The notes under the pieces were generated by a model. The model worked only from the letters and a program-made list of their open reading frames with translations. It made no database searches and was not told the DNA's origin. Position numbers and translations under genes: made by a program. From Bombyx mori (lineage: Eukaryota; Arthropoda; Insecta; Lepidoptera; Bombycidae), in NCBI RefSeq assembly GCF_030269925.1, contig NC_085131.1:2804001-2868000 (forward strand): DNA of 64,000 bases. The letters are read 5' to 3'. Within the stretch, counting starts at the first letter, position 1, and each line of letters begins with the position of its first letter. This document shows, one piece after another, positions 28,705 through 40,452 of the stretch.

Positions 28705-29059
28705 AGAATCTTTTCTAATGAAATACGTACTCAACAAATGTTCACGATTGACTTCCACGGTGAAGGAATAACATCGTGTAATAAAAATAAAATCCGAAAA
28801 ATTTTAATTTGCGTAATTACTGATGGTAGGACCTCCTGTGAGTCCGCTTGGGTAGGTACCACCTATTTCTGCTGTGAAGCAGTAATGCGTTTCGGTTTGA
28901 AAGGTGGGGCAGACGTTGTAACTATACTTGAGACCTTAGAACTTATATCTCAAGGTGGGTGGCGCATTTACGTTGTAAATAGATATCTATGAGCTCCAGT
29001 AACCACTTAAAACCAGGTGGGCTGTGAGCTCGTTCACCCATCTGAGTAATAAAAAAAAA
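28705..29059 (+). mobile_element. Bm1 SINE lacking the tRNA head
   Basis: It begins within TTTTCTAATGAAATACGTAC and runs through CGATTGACTTCCACGG, GATGGTAGGACCTCC and GTGAAGCAGTAATGCG to GTGGGCTGTGAGCTCGTTCA and an ATAAAAAAAAA tail. A small deletion removes the CACCCTGCC part after GGTACCACC. The 100-codon open frame over it is not a gene. Confidence 0.85.
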
Positions 29060-29288
29060 GGAAGTCTTAAAAGTAATTTACATGAAACAACGAACAAATT
29101 GTAAGTGTGTCTGTAATAAATTGTAAGTAACTGTGTCTTTTAAGAAGATATACACAATATTAAATACATGTAAATTTTACGATTCCATAGGAACATTATA
29201 ATGAAATCTGATATCACGTCATCTAGTCACCAGATTGGCGTGGGCTGTAACATCGCTGATTGCGCATACGATGGCTCGCATGAGTGTA

Positions 29289-29400
29289 TACCAATACAGA
29301 GTGCAGGTGATAGATTCTGCGAAGCACTGCTCTTGCTAGTGCTAATGTTAGCAACGCCCCCAGGTTAGAGCCCCGAGAGCTCGGTTAAGCTGGCATGGCT
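29289..29400 (-). repeat. Repeat A fragment
   Basis: GATAGATTCTGCGAAGCACT, GCTCTTGCTAGTGCTAATG and GCCCCGAGAGCTC match the minus orientation of repeat A (compare 39457-39649). Confidence 0.65.
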
Positions 29401-29424
29401 TCATCATCATTATAATCGGTTGCT

Positions 29425-29690
29425 CTTCGCAGAGCAGTCGTGGTCATGTGGAATTCTTGCTTATTAAAGCCTTGACAGATGCTTCCCATAGTTTGCGAAC
29501 CGAGACCTGGCGCACACACTCGTTAAGTGGAGTTTCAGTAAGGTCTTTCACCTGATCAGTCTAGCGCATGGGGATTCGTCCACGAGATCTCTTACCATTG
29601 GCCCTACCCTGAACAACAAGTTTCTCGATAGACTCTGCTGGCCGTCGCGATACATGTCCAAAAGAATCCTGGATTGCACTGTTGACAACT
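29425..29690 (-). pseudogene. Non-LTR retrotransposon ORF2 tail (second type), frameshifted
   Basis: The minus strand reads QDSFGHVSRRPAESIEKLVV, QGRANGKRSRGRI, then in a shifted frame TDQVKDLTETPLNECVRQVS and RKLWEASVKALI. This is the FGHVxRR...LVVQGR...RGR...RWTDQ...W tail that follows RT in another LINE group. One frameshift near 29575 and a stop near the end make it dead. No RT core is present. Confidence 0.75.
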
Positions 29691-29855
29691 TTTGAGAGAA
29701 TTGGTTTGTTTGAAAGCTTAGGGGGGGAAGAAAACTGACCGAACTGTTATTTTAAATCCATCGAGATTTTAAATCTTGTTCAGAGGACAAATTCAAATAA
29801 CAAAAGTATTAGTTATGGATGTATGTATTAAGGTTACAGGAACCATTATCAGAAC

Positions 29856-30140
29856 TTTTTTATTTATTTATTGCCCTTGTAGGCAGACGAGCATACGGCC
29901 CACCTGATGGCGAGTGGTTACCGTCGCCCATGGACTTCAGCAATGCTGGGGGCAGAGCCAAGCCGCGGCCTACCATAATACATGACAGTCGCCATCACCT
30001 TGAGATATTGGTGTTACGGCTATCTCCACCCTTCGATTTTAGCAGCAAAATAAGCAGAGTGGTGATAGCTGGATGTAGACTGATGATATTCCCTACCACG
30101 TGCTCGACAGTCCCCTCGTGCTGGTTTCCGGAGCCCTAGG
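29856..30140 (-). mobile_element. Bm1-related SINE, longest copy here
   Basis: From poly(T)/ATTGCCCTTGTAGGCAGACG it passes CATACGGCCCACCTGATGG, CGTCGCCCATGGACTTCAGC and AGAGCCAAGCCG. It then continues with CATCACCTTGAGATATTGG, CTCCACCCTTCGATTTTAGC and AGCAGAGTGGTGATAGC. The second half matches the Bm1 centre (CACCTTGAGATATAAG...GGCAGGGTGGTGGTACC), which shows the two families are related. The 106-codon frame across it is incidental. Confidence 0.7.
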
Positions 30141-30428
30141 CTACCACGATGGGGTTGGATTCGGATTAAACACGTAATTTAAAACATAAGTACATATTAA
30201 TCGTAGAAGTTTCTGCTGGTATCTCGGCTCTTCGTGATTCTTGATATTACTGTTGGAGTCTTTTGGCTATTGCTACTGGCACCAAAGCTCACTGCAATCA
30301 AAGCAGGGGTCGTCGTACTCGCTGAAACCGCTGAGTTTCTTGCCGGAGCTTCTTAGCGCGTCGTGATTTCGATGCAGTTCTAGACGCAATCGCGAAAGAA
30401 GCGTCAGATAGTTGTAACAATCCCAAGC

Positions 30429-30750
30429 TCACTTTTTTTTTTTTTTTTTCGGTGGGAAATCCTCATGGACTACCTCCGCCTGGGGAAAGGCGGAGGGGCG
30501 TGCCGGACTCCTACCGGCTAAAACCACCCCGGTGTCCACCCACACGTGCGCGCAAGGCCGCGGGAATCCAAATTCTTCCGCAGAAAATACCTTAAGACTA
30601 CCGCAACCCTTTTATTCCAAAAGTGAAGCCACCGGCTCTCTGTAGTAAATTTATCCGGTGCTAATACTACGTTGACATCTTGTAACGAGCGTATCAACCA
30701 GCTCTCTGTTTGTTCTACACAATGTTGCTTAGGGCTGTCTATAGACAAGT
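30429..30750 (-). mobile_element. Non-LTR retrotransposon 3' end, minus orientation
   Basis: It starts with a long poly(T), then CGGTGGGAAATCCTCATGG, GACTACCTCCGCCTGGGG, GGAGGGGCGTGCCGGACTCC and AACCACCCCGGTG. This is the complement of a GC-rich LINE 3' UTR with poly(A), the kind seen in R1-type elements. The right boundary is uncertain and no target duplication was found. Just before it, at 30330-30420, is a repeat A-like trace (CTGAGTTTCTTGCCGG). Confidence 0.6.
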
Positions 30751-30913
30751 GATTAAAAAAAAATCATTAAAATTAATGATAATATTTTGGTACAATGTCA
30801 TAAATTTTTGTTCTTGTTTTGTTATGTAAATGTTCATATAAATAAACTAAAAATATCGACGGTGTTTAGTTTTTAATGAAATTAATAAAATTTTATGCTC
30901 TCCACAGCGCGTT

Positions 30914-31351
30914 ATTTTTTTTTATTGCTTAAATGGGTGGACGAGCTCACAACCCACCTGGTGTTAAGTGGTTACTGGAGCCCATAAACAACTACAACGT
31001 AAATGCGCCACCCACCTTGAGATATAAGTTCTAAGGTCTCAAGTATAGTTACAACGGCTGCCCTACCCTTCAAGCCGAAACGCATTACTACTTCACGGCA
31101 GAAATAGGCAGGGTGGTGGTACCTATCCGCGCGGACTCACAAGAGGTCCTACCACCAGTAATTACGCAAATTATAATTTTGCGGGTTTCATTTTTATTGC
31201 ACGGTGTTATTCCTTCACCGTGGAAGTCAATCGTGAACATTTGTTGAGTACGTATTTCATTGGAAAAATTGGTACCCGCCTGCGGGATTCGAACACCGGT
31301 GCATCGCTACATACGAATGCACCGGACGTCTTATCCTTTAGGCCACGACGA
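30914..31351 (-). mobile_element. Bm1 SINE, full length
   Basis: A complete minus-strand copy from a poly(T) to TCCTTTAGGCCACGACGA, with a B-box-like GGGATTCGAACACCGG and all body blocks. It is nearly colinear with the plus-strand copy at 9217-9664. Confidence 0.9.
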
Positions 31352-34300
31352 TTCTAGTTTCTATACAAGTATAATTACTTGTCCTGACTGATTGATTCAT
31401 AAACACGATGATAAACGCAGAACAAATAACTACTAGACCCAGTGGCTTACAAACTCAAAAACTTGGCAGATGATGCCAAATATCTATGATAAGATGGGAT
31501 TTTTAAAAAATTCTCCCCTTCAGGATATATCTATATTAGGAAAGGAAGTAGAAAATAAAGCCTGAAAAACGAAATTTTGTATACCTGCTTTTGATTACAA
31601 ACAAATCTAGCATATAGGTACGTATTAGAGGTTGTATGCTTATGTATGTGATGATAGTATACGAGAATAAATATCAAAGATTACAAAATGCTAAGCACAA
31701 CTATACTATACATAACATAATGTACTTTCGCAACTATATACTGACTCACAAGCGGATTCCTAGTCTATATGACTAAATTTTAAAAGTCGATGTGTATGTG
31801 TGCGCATTATAAGGGAGTCGAGAACTGGTCCTATGAAGTTCGGTAATTATCGGAAGACAGTCTAATCAAAGATAATCCTGCAAAACAAAGGTTTGTTTAG
31901 TATTAAAAAAAAAACTCGAAAAGGTCATAAATCAAAATAAATAATAGACACTGTAATATCAAGGAGTTACATAATAATATGCAATAATAATGCAATACAT
32001 TTTATGTTACAGTTTTATTTATTAATAATGAATATTATATATTAAAAGTTATTTCAAACATAAACTACGTGAAGCTACGTATTTTATTATACGCTTTGGA
32101 ATTAACTTTTAACTTTTTAAATATGTTTTTTAACTTGTCTAAGCACTGTCCTTAATATCTGTGTACATTATTATAAAATTAATGAATCGTTTTTGAAAAT
32201 AAAATACAGTACATGAAACATTCTAATGAAAGGAATTAACTAATAAAATAGTAGTAGGGTAGTTTGATCTCTTATCAAGACTTTGCACTTGTGACAGCGA
32301 ATACCACTAATGAACGCACTAAAGTATGTTTGAATTGACATTTATACAAACAAGCATTAAAAATTTTAAAATTAGAAAGGAAACCAAAACGACTTGCTAC
32401 AAAATTTATTCAAAGCAATTTTCGACGCACTCTTTCTAACAGGACGATATGGATTAAATTCCCTTGACCGATGCCAATACGATCTAAGCCTTTATTTTTT
32501 AATCAATCATGAACGGGAAATGCTTTGTGATCTAAAAATATTCACGACACACTTAACATGGATATCCCAGAGAAATCTACAATTTTATTTACAAAATTTG
32601 CTCTATCAATTTAATGATTAAGTATTGATAAACATGAATATTTTAAATATTGCTATGACGATGTGTTTTTACCACGATTTTAAAGTAACATGATCACTGG
32701 TGGATTTTTAACTGCGGGTAAGATGGAAGCAAACATTCCTCTTTGTCTACCCTCTCCCTATTCCAGGTCTAGATGTTATTTATCTCTGGAACTCGATGCC
32801 CAAATATCGGTAGCCCAATAAATGTTAAAATCGTAGTAAGAACCCGTTAAATAAATTATTATTTACCTTAGTTTAAAATGTAGATAAGATAGACACAACA
32901 GATCTTAAAATAATATTCCTATAAAATAATATTAATAAAAGTAGTATCCTGTACTGAGTAAATTAAAATCGATGAGGTCGACAGCATCTCACTCTGTAAT
33001 ATGAAGGATCAGAATCATTCGTATAGTCATGCTGAAATATGCCAAAGTTTCACAAAAGTTTCCAAATTTCTAAATAAACACCTAGAGAAGTTTCAATGAC
33101 GAAGGAATAAGATGGTGCAATAAAATCTGTTTAATTCGATAAATTAGGGTCATTGATTTATATTGAATCCGCATGTGGAAGTATCGCCATACTGCCGTGA
33201 ATACCTTCCCGTTTGAAAATTAAGGCATTAATATACTGATCAATTAAACTTTCGTCCCCATATCTGAAAATGTGAGGCGACATTTATTTTGTAACATTAA
33301 CGGAATCGAATTAAGCAAGTCACTAGACTCTACAGATGTCGATGGATTAATTCCGCCACCCAAGTTCAGTCCTAGCCTCATTTACCCTAGTATTAATTCC
33401 CAAAAAAACTGTTTTTTTTTTGCATGAACGTAATGGTATTCCGAACCTTTAAGCAAAAATTCAGCTTCTTGGGAATTTATGCAAGGGTACCTCTATTTTT
33501 CGGCCTAACTTGACCGGACTATAAAGTCAATATCCCAATGACCCTTATCTGAATAACGGGCGGACAGACTTATCGTTTTTATTTTAATCTACAACAAGGT
33601 CTTCGAATATTTCACAATTATCATGACCGCATCCATATTATCGTGTGCCAACTCTGTAAATTCGATTCTGTGCTCATAGATGCAACGTTAACGAACAAAT
33701 ACATTAGTCGTGAATCTGCATTCAAACCACTCTTAATGTTTTATCTATGGCGTTTGGAGATTTGTTGAATTGGATAATTTTACAAGAATTGTAGGAGATA
33801 GTCTTTCAACAAAAAGCGGACTGAACACAGATACCTCAATACTAAATGATAATATTCGTATTTTAGTGCCAATTGACTGTTTACTTATTGACTTAGTAAG
33901 CCCATTCACTACGTAACCACGAAAAAAGTTTTAAAAAGATGAATTGACCTCTTAAGCTTATTTGGATTTTCAAACTAGTTCAACTAAATCTTAAAGTAAT
34001 ATCATTGGAATAAAATAGTTTTAAAGTGGAAAAGTTTTCTTTGAAATTTTCCTTCCCTTGACTCTTCTTATTGTATGTTTAAAAAAAATTACTGGGTCTA
34101 CGCCGCGCCCGTGGGTTCGTTGATCCGAGCACCAGCTGTGTTTGATTTTGTGTTTCATTTGCTGTTTTTTTTTCAAATATGTAATGTATTTTTATAAAAC
34201 TGTCATTTCATTTAGCTGTACTAACACGATGGAGGGTAATTAATGTTAATAAAAAGTTTTAACAATTTTTTTTAAATCCTGATCCATTTTTTTTCCGTCC

Positions 34301-34783
34301 CATCATCAAAGGTGTCATCAGTACTATCGTCTGTCTTCGTTTTTCGAAGCGATATCCTAACACACAGTATACTATACAAAAAAAAAAAAAATGAATCATC
34401 CCTGAATTTTACACTCAATTTAAAATTCCGAACGTCCATTGTTGTCGCCTATCCGATAGCGCATCGCGTGTATTTATTCGAATTACACGACCGATGTAAA
34501 GAGAAACATTCGAACTGGACCATCCGTGTTTGTTGTGGGCGAAATGAATCGTTGCCGGGATCAACACGTTCCGGTCATGTATTAATGCTTTGAGGCCTAA
34601 TAAGGAATGTTCGCGCTGTTTGTCTGTTTGTATTTCCGAGAGTTTTTGCGTTTGCTGTCAAGAACGCATTGTTTTTCGCGCTAAATTCGTCTATACTTGT
34701 TTTGTTATGATTTTTTTATAAAAATCTCTGTTGCGTTTATGGTATAGCAATAAAAAATGGTTTAGCAATAAAAAAATAAATAA
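31352..34783. other. 3.4-kb stretch without a recognised gene or repeat
   Basis: AT-rich DNA. Open frames at 32394-32621 and 34312-34593 are short and match no family I know. This is the longest stretch of the window without an obvious mobile element, so it is the best place to look for host non-coding genes or exons by comparison with transcripts. Confidence 0.4.
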
Positions 34784-35280
34784 ACTGGTAGTAGGACCTC
34801 TTTACTGGTTGTAGATGAGTCCGCGCGAGTAGGTACCACCACCCTACCTATTTCTGCCGTGAAGCAGTAATGCGTTTCGGTTTGAAGGGTGGGGCAGCCG
34901 CTGTAACTATACTTGAGACCTTAGAACTGTTTTTTTTTTTATTGCTTAGATGGATGGACGAGCTCACAGCCCACCTGGTGTTAAGTGGTTACTGGAGCCC
35001 ATAGATATCTACAACGTAAATGCGCCACCCACCTCGAGATATAAGTTCTAAGATCTCAGTATTGTTATAACGGCTACCCCACCCTTCGAACCGAAACGCA
35101 TCACTGCTTCACGGCGGAAATAGGCGGGGTGGTGGTACCTACCCGTGTGGACTCCCTAGAGGTCCTACCACCAATTATATCTCAAGGTGGGTGGCGCATT
35201 TACATCGTAGATGTCTATGGGCTCCAGTAACCAATTAACACCAGGTGGGCTGTGAGCTCGTCCACCCATCTAAGTAATAA
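34784..35280 (+). mobile_element. Short-form Bm1 split by another Bm1
   Basis: The plus-strand copy begins ACTGGTAGTAGGACC at 34784, carries a small internal duplication (CTGGTTGTAGATGAG), and reaches TTAGAACT at 34928. It resumes at TATATCTCAAGGTGGG (35175) and ends CCATCTAAGTAATAA at 35280. The gap is filled by the minus-strand copy at 34929-35174. Confidence 0.8.
34929..35174 (-). mobile_element. Short-form Bm1 inserted into another Bm1
   Basis: From poly(T)/ATTGCTTAGATGG to CCTACCACCAAT it is a short-form Bm1 in opposite orientation to its host copy. It sits between TTAGAACT and TATATCTC, which are adjacent in uninterrupted copies. No target duplication is visible. Confidence 0.8.
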
Positions 35281-35540
35281 CACGTCCGGTGCTTGTGTAT
35301 CAAGCGATACACCGGTGTTCGAGTCCCGCAGGCGGATAGCAATTTTTTTAATGAAATACGTACATAAGAAATGTTCACGATTGACTTCCACGGTGAAGGA
35401 ATAACACTGTGTAATAATAATCAAGCCCGCAAAATTATAATTTGCATAATTACTGGTGGCAGGACCGCTTGTGAGTCCACACGGGTAGGTATCACCACCC
35501 TACCTATTTCAGCCGTGCAGCAGTAATGCGCTTCGGTTTG
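35281..35540 (+). mobile_element. Third Bm1 copy in the cluster, truncated at both ends
   Basis: It starts inside the tRNA head (CACGTCCGGTGC), has the B-box-like GGTGTTCGAGTCCCGC and body, and stops at GCGCTTCGGTTTG. It directly abuts the tail of the previous copy, so three Bm1 copies lie in 757 bases. Confidence 0.8.
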
Positions 35541-36092
35541 CTCTAGAACAACGAAGGCTTCTAAATAAACTAATAAATAAATAAATAAAGTAACTAAATC
35601 ATGACTTAAAATAAGAGCTAAGCTGATGATGGATGGTAATCACTTCAGAGCCTCACGAGAACAATCCTGGCGATGATGCTGATGATATGATAATCAATGC
35701 ATCTAAGCGTAGCCTTAAACTGAGCCTTAAATAAAAATTTGCGCCATTTTATCTACATATTATGTATACCATCGTGAGACTTCCTTTTAATACAAAAAAT
35801 ACGTATTCTAAAAAAAACCTTATTTCTCATTATGAAAATTAAAAAGAAAAAACCGTTGTTGCCGTTATCGCGTCTGCGCTCGGCAGCGAGTGGGATTCGC
35901 GATTTCGTTTTTTTGACAAGTGCCATCGATATTCGACCCCCATTGTTCTGGGGTCGCCATCATTGCTTGTTATTTTCAAACGTTCCATAATGGTCACAGA
36001 AAATATACGTTGTGTCAAGAAATAAATAAACCATTAGTATAGTTTTCTAAATTGAAAAGACAGACTAACGATCTGCATAGAAGTAACATTGG

Positions 36093-36313
36093 TTTTTTTT
36101 TTCAGCCCACCTGGTGTTAAGTGGTTACCGGAGCCCATAGGCATCTACAACGTAAATGCACCACCCACCTTGAGATATAAGTTCTAAGGTCTCAGTATAG
36201 TTACAACGGCTGCCCCACCCTTCAAACGGAAACGCATTATTGCTTCACGGCAGTAATAGGCAGGGTGGTGGTACCTACCCGTGCGGACTCACAAGAGGTC
36301 CTACCACCAGTAA
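36093..36313 (-). mobile_element. Short-form Bm1 SINE
   Basis: Poly(T) followed by CAGCCCACCTGGTGTTAAG, with the GCTTAGATGGGTGGACGAG segment missing, then the usual body to CCTACCACCAGTA. Confidence 0.8.
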
Positions 36314-36354
36314 AAATGTAATGTGACAATACACGTTTTCGGATATAAGTGTTT

Positions 36355-36480
36355 TTTTTTCGTAGTTGGGTTAACGAACTCCCGAATCACCTAATGTCTA
36401 AGTGCTTGCAATAGACAATGTATATTCCGTCTTTCATCTTGAGAACCATGAGATCAAACTGTTAGCCATCGCAGTACAAG
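36355..36480 (-). mobile_element. Decayed Bm1 fragment
   Basis: GTTGGGTTAACGAACTCCCG, ATCACCTAATGTCTAAGTGC and CATCTTGAGAACCATGAG follow the Bm1 minus-strand order with heavy substitution. Confidence 0.5.
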
Positions 36481-36895
36481 AGTATTATTCAGATAAAACT
36501 ACGGAATTATAATTCTAATTCTACTGTGATTCTCTCTGTTAACTTTTATGAAGGCCATGACAAGAAATGAGGGGGTGCGAAGATTGTAAATTGACACCAG
36601 ACATCCATTGTGCAATTGTAACAAGAGATAACAGATGGCGTTAGTAGTCTAAGAAAATAAAATATTATGGATATTAAATTTATTTATAGGGTTACACCTA
36701 ATTAATGCTTCAGAGTGAGACATCCGAAAAATTCATATTCAACACTAGATGAAAAAGACGGCTAATTTTTTTTTCATGAACCTGTGAGTTTTTAATTGTA
36801 CGATTAAATGTCACTATTAGCTTAAGGTTAGTACTTTAATAACCTATGCTACGTATATGCTAAAAAACTATGAAGTTTTTTTATAATTAAATAAT
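36481..36895. other. No gene recognised
   Basis: AT-rich DNA between repeats; nothing recognised. Confidence 0.4.
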
Positions 36896-36897
36896 AG

Positions 36898-37225
36898 AGA
36901 TGGCGCGACATCGTCAGACGCATCGAGTCTGCCCCTTCCAACACTACATGACGATCACGACCACTCTGTCAAGAGTGACACGACTGGGAAGAAGAAGAAA
37001 ATAATAACTGGAAACATAATATCATGCACGTTCATCCGACTCCAAATTAGGATTCCCTGTGTTATCGGTACCAGAGATTGACATACATACTTATACAATA
37101 GGTTTGAATATATACATGCAAAGGAAACAAACTTGTTCATCACACGTAAGCTTGTCCGATGTGAGAATCGAACCCACGACCCTAGGCGCAACAGTCAGGG
37201 GCGCTAACTACTGCACCACCGATTC
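36898..37225 (-). mobile_element. tRNA-derived SINE C copy with adjacent repeat D
   Basis: At 37150-37225 GTGAGAATCGAACCCACGAC and CTAACTACTGCACCACCG are the complement of a tRNA-like B box and A box; compare 25780-25985. At 36898-36975 CAGACGCATCGAGTCTGCCC and TGACGATCACGACCACTC form a block that reappears inverted at 42340-42410. The two parts may be one element or neighbours. Confidence 0.6.
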
Positions 37226-37245
37226 AGTCAAAGATTCTTCGGTAA

Positions 37246-37538
37246 TCTATATATATATAAGTAGGTATAAAAATGAATTGCTGTTCGTTAGTCTCGCTAC
37301 AACTCGAGAACGGCTGGTCGGATTTGGCTAATTTTGATCTTGTAAAAGTCCAGAGAAGGTTTAAAAGGTAGAGAAATATGAAAATGCTCGGAATTAAATA
37401 AACATTACAATTTTGTTTTTTCTTTGATGTGTCCCCCGTCGGACGGGTTCTTTTTGTTTGCCTTAAGTTTATTTTATACAAAAATTTAAGTCTTTTATTT
37501 ATCGATTGAGGCACAACGAAGTTTGCCGGGACAGCTAG
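37246..37538 (+). mobile_element. Helitron-like element (family H2), complete
   Basis: It begins TCTATATATATATAAG (after A) and ends GGGACAGCTAG (before T), the A|TC...CTAG|T pattern. Inside are TTCGTTAGTCTCGCTACAAC, CGAGAACGGCTGGTCGG and TTTATCGATTGAGGCACAA. A 5' copy of the same family starts at 63899, and its 3' end alone is at 11735. It encodes no protein. Confidence 0.75.
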
Positions 37539-38004
37539 TCCTTAAATAATTTAGAAACCATTTTATATTTTGTGTACATTATGGAACAAACGATCAAGCA
37601 GCAGCATGCTTCTGAATACGTTTTGGAATTTTTGATTTTCAAAATATGGTTTGTTGTTTTTTTTTTTTCTTTTTTTTATATTGTTTCGTGAACAATGAGA
37701 GGTTTTATTAGTGACGTTTATTCAATTTCGTTTTTAATACGCTTTTATTAGCTTTAGACATTTGTATGTTTGTACGGAATCTTTGAACATGATTTTGACC
37801 CCTTCAAAACGTCGGATTAACTCGAAATTTGGTATACTTATTAAGGACCGATGACAATTCAATATTAGAAAAATTGAAAAAAAAAATTGAAAAAAATGAA
37901 ATTCAACTAAAAATTTAAAAATAAATAATAGTTTAAAAATTTGCATGGTATCAGTAGTTATAAATATTTTATGAACATATATGAGCAGAAGGGTTATTTT
38001 GATA
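37539..38004. other. AT-rich stretch before the mariner
   Basis: Long T and A runs; the minus-strand 105-codon frame is low-complexity Phe/Ile-rich and not a gene. Confidence 0.5.
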
Positions 38005-39291
38005 CGAGGGCGGCACTGAAAATTTCGGGAATTAACGAAGTGACACAGCATTACTATTTAAAAATGTATTTATTGCTTTTCGAAGTATTCTCCGCGAAAT
38101 TTTACACATTTTTCCATACGATGGAACCAATCATTGAAGCAACTATTCCATTCGGAAGTTGGGGTCTTCAAAATGGCCGTTTTGTAGGCGTCCACAGCTT
38201 CTTCAGGTGATGAAAATCTCTGTCCACGCAATTTATTCTTTATTTTAGGGAAAATATAGAAATCATTAGGGCTTAGGTCGGGGCTGTACGGCGGATGGTC
38301 TACTAATTCTATGTTTTCTTGCTCTAAAAACTCTTTTGTTCTGTGCGCGGTGTGAGAATTCGCATTGTCGTGATGGAGGATGATGCGGCGGTTGCAGTTC
38401 TCTTTACGGAGTTCAGAAACGACCTGAGGCAAACAAATGCTAGCATACCATTCTGCATTAACCGTTCTTTGTCCCTCAAGAGGAATAGTCGTAACATGGC
38501 CGGTTTTGGAGACAAACGTGGCCACCATTTTTTTTGCAACACTCCGTGAACGAACAATTTTTGTTGGCTTTAACTCATTTTCGAACACCCAAACTCGTGA
38601 CTGGTTTTTTGTTTCGGGTTCTTACGCGTATATCCAGGATTCGTCACCTAATACAATGTTGTATACAGCATTTAAGGATCCTGCGTGGAATCTTTCGAGA
38701 GTTCTGACGCACCAAGTAACGCGAGCCGCTTTTTGCTCTTCACAGAGCGAATGCGGTATCCATCGGGAAAACAACTTTTTTACACCTAATTGTTCATGCA
38801 AGATTATTTGTATTTGACTCATGCCAATGTCTAAAGTTGCCTGAATTTCGCGGTATGTCACATGTCGATCTTCCTCAATCAGCTTACGCACAGCACCAAC
38901 GTTTTCTTGGGTGACTGCAGTTTTTGGACGACCTTGACGGGGATCATCACTGAGCTTGACACGTCCACGTTGAAACTCAGCAAACCAGCGATAAATTGTG
39001 GTTTTGGATAGGGCTTCATCACCAAATGCAGAAATCATCCAGTCAACACACTGTTTTTGTGTTAAACCACTTCGAAAGTCATAATAAATCATCGCTCTTG
39101 AATTTTCTCGAGTCAATTCCATTTTCTCAACGACTAAACAAGTTTGACAAAACCTCGTGACAAGACCGAGAATCTTTTTTTAAATAAATAAATGGTATTC
39201 GATTTTTAAAACCAAGGAGTTTTCAATTAAAAATATTTTAATATGACAGGAACAGTGGAAATATTCCATTCCCGATACTTTTAGTGCAGCC
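38005..39291 (-). mobile_element. Full-length mariner transposon
   Basis: It is 1287 bp, the usual mariner size, flanked by TA at 38003-38004 and 39292-39293. The terminal inverted repeats match as GGCGGCACTGAAAATTTCGG on the left and GGCTGCACTAAAAGTATCGG read inward from the right, with an extra CGAG at the left tip. One transposase gene fills the element on the minus strand. Confidence 0.9.
38070..39122 (-). pseudogene. Mariner transposase with one in-frame stop
   Basis: A single frame of 350 codons plus stop runs the full family length. Codon 167 is TAA (38622-38624), just after GDESWIYA. The N-terminal half has the helix-turn-helix regions and the linker WIPHSL (the family norm is WVPHxL). 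The catalytic triad is GDES, HHDNANSH and YSPDLSPNDF, with exactly 34 residues between the second and third Asp, i.e. DD34D. The C-terminus ends KCVKFRGEYFEKQ. No other stop or frameshift was seen, so inactivation looks recent. Read-through, sequencing error or an active sister copy cannot be excluded. Confidence 0.9.
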
Positions 39292-39456
39292 TAGTAATTA
39301 CCTGAAAAGAACCCCACGCTTTTTTATTTTTATTTTTTATTTTTTTCTTACACTATTTTTAATTAAAATTTATTAAAATTTATTTTCTGTTTTTTAGTTG
39401 GATTTTCTATAAAAGCGTATTTTGATAGTTTTTTTAAACTATTTATTTATGAATTA

Positions 39457-39649
39457 GCGGGCCCACTGAGTTTCTCGCCGCATCTTCTCAGTGGGTCGCG
39501 TTTCCGATCCGGTGGTAGATTCTGCGAAGCACTGCTCTTGCTAGGGCTAGTGTTAGCAACGCCTCCGGTTTGAGCCCCGAGAGCTCACCTACACGCTAGG
39601 GTAACGCTGATATAGCCTCTCAAGGCTATCAGCATAGGTAAGGGAAAAA
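39457..39649 (-). repeat. Repeat A copy
   Basis: CGGGCCCACTGAGTTTCTCG, GATCCGGTGGTAGATTCTGC, GCTCTTGCTAGGGCTAGTG, GAGCTCACCTACACGC and ATAGCCTCTCAAGGCTATC, in minus orientation. It stops at the first base of a Helitron-like element. Confidence 0.7.
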
Positions 39650-40108
39650 CTAGTAATCCCGCAGTAGTCGAAATTCGACTATAATGAATTTAAATTATAA
39701 GTTTGAACATTATTATGGTTCTATTGTCAAACACAATTATACTTCTATAATATAATCACAGATTTCCCCAAAACTGCACTATAGATAAATAATATTAAAG
39801 ACAAACAATATTAATCTATTCTCAATTTTACCAAAGACTTTAAGCAATAACAAAACTTTGACAATTGACAGTGAACAAAGAGTACATATATTTTTATGTA
39901 TGTGTTGTGTCAAATATATGGTAGTGTGTGTACTTTTTTTATTGATTTATATTTATATTATAAATGCACAATTAATAAAAAGAAATTAGCTTCCTGCATT
40001 CCTTCTCTATATTTTCTATAAGTGTGGGAAATTTCATACTTCTCCGTCCGCGCAATTTTCGTAAAAAGGGATACAAAGTTTTTGCTTCACGTATTAATAT
40101 TATATAGA
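39650..40108 (-). mobile_element. Helitron-like element (family H1)
   Basis: The minus strand starts TCTATATAATATTAATACG, preceded by A, and ends GGGATTACTAG followed by T. A palindrome AGTCGAAATTCGACT lies 12-13 bases before the CTAG, the classic Helitron 3' hairpin position. It inserts exactly at the edge of repeat A. Confidence 0.8.
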
Positions 40109-40452
40109 TAAAAGGAAGATGACGTCACACAACTCACAGACGGTCGAAGAGAAGCAAGCCCGAAGCTTTAACGAGCAGTTCACTTTAAAATATTATAATC
40201 TCACCTTTTGTATTCAGAATACCGTTGCCAATTTAAGATCGTATAAAATGATCGTTAATATTGATAAGCTATTTTTTTTTTCGTTTAATTATTTATATGC
40301 GAATATTTATTCACGTTTACTTACGCAGTTACGACATGATTATTTCATATATTATAACAACTTAATGTAACTTTGGCGTGAGTGGTTATTGTTCATTATA
40401 ATGCTTTATGCCGCTTTGAATGGTGGGGCAGCCGTTATTTATTTGAGACTTT

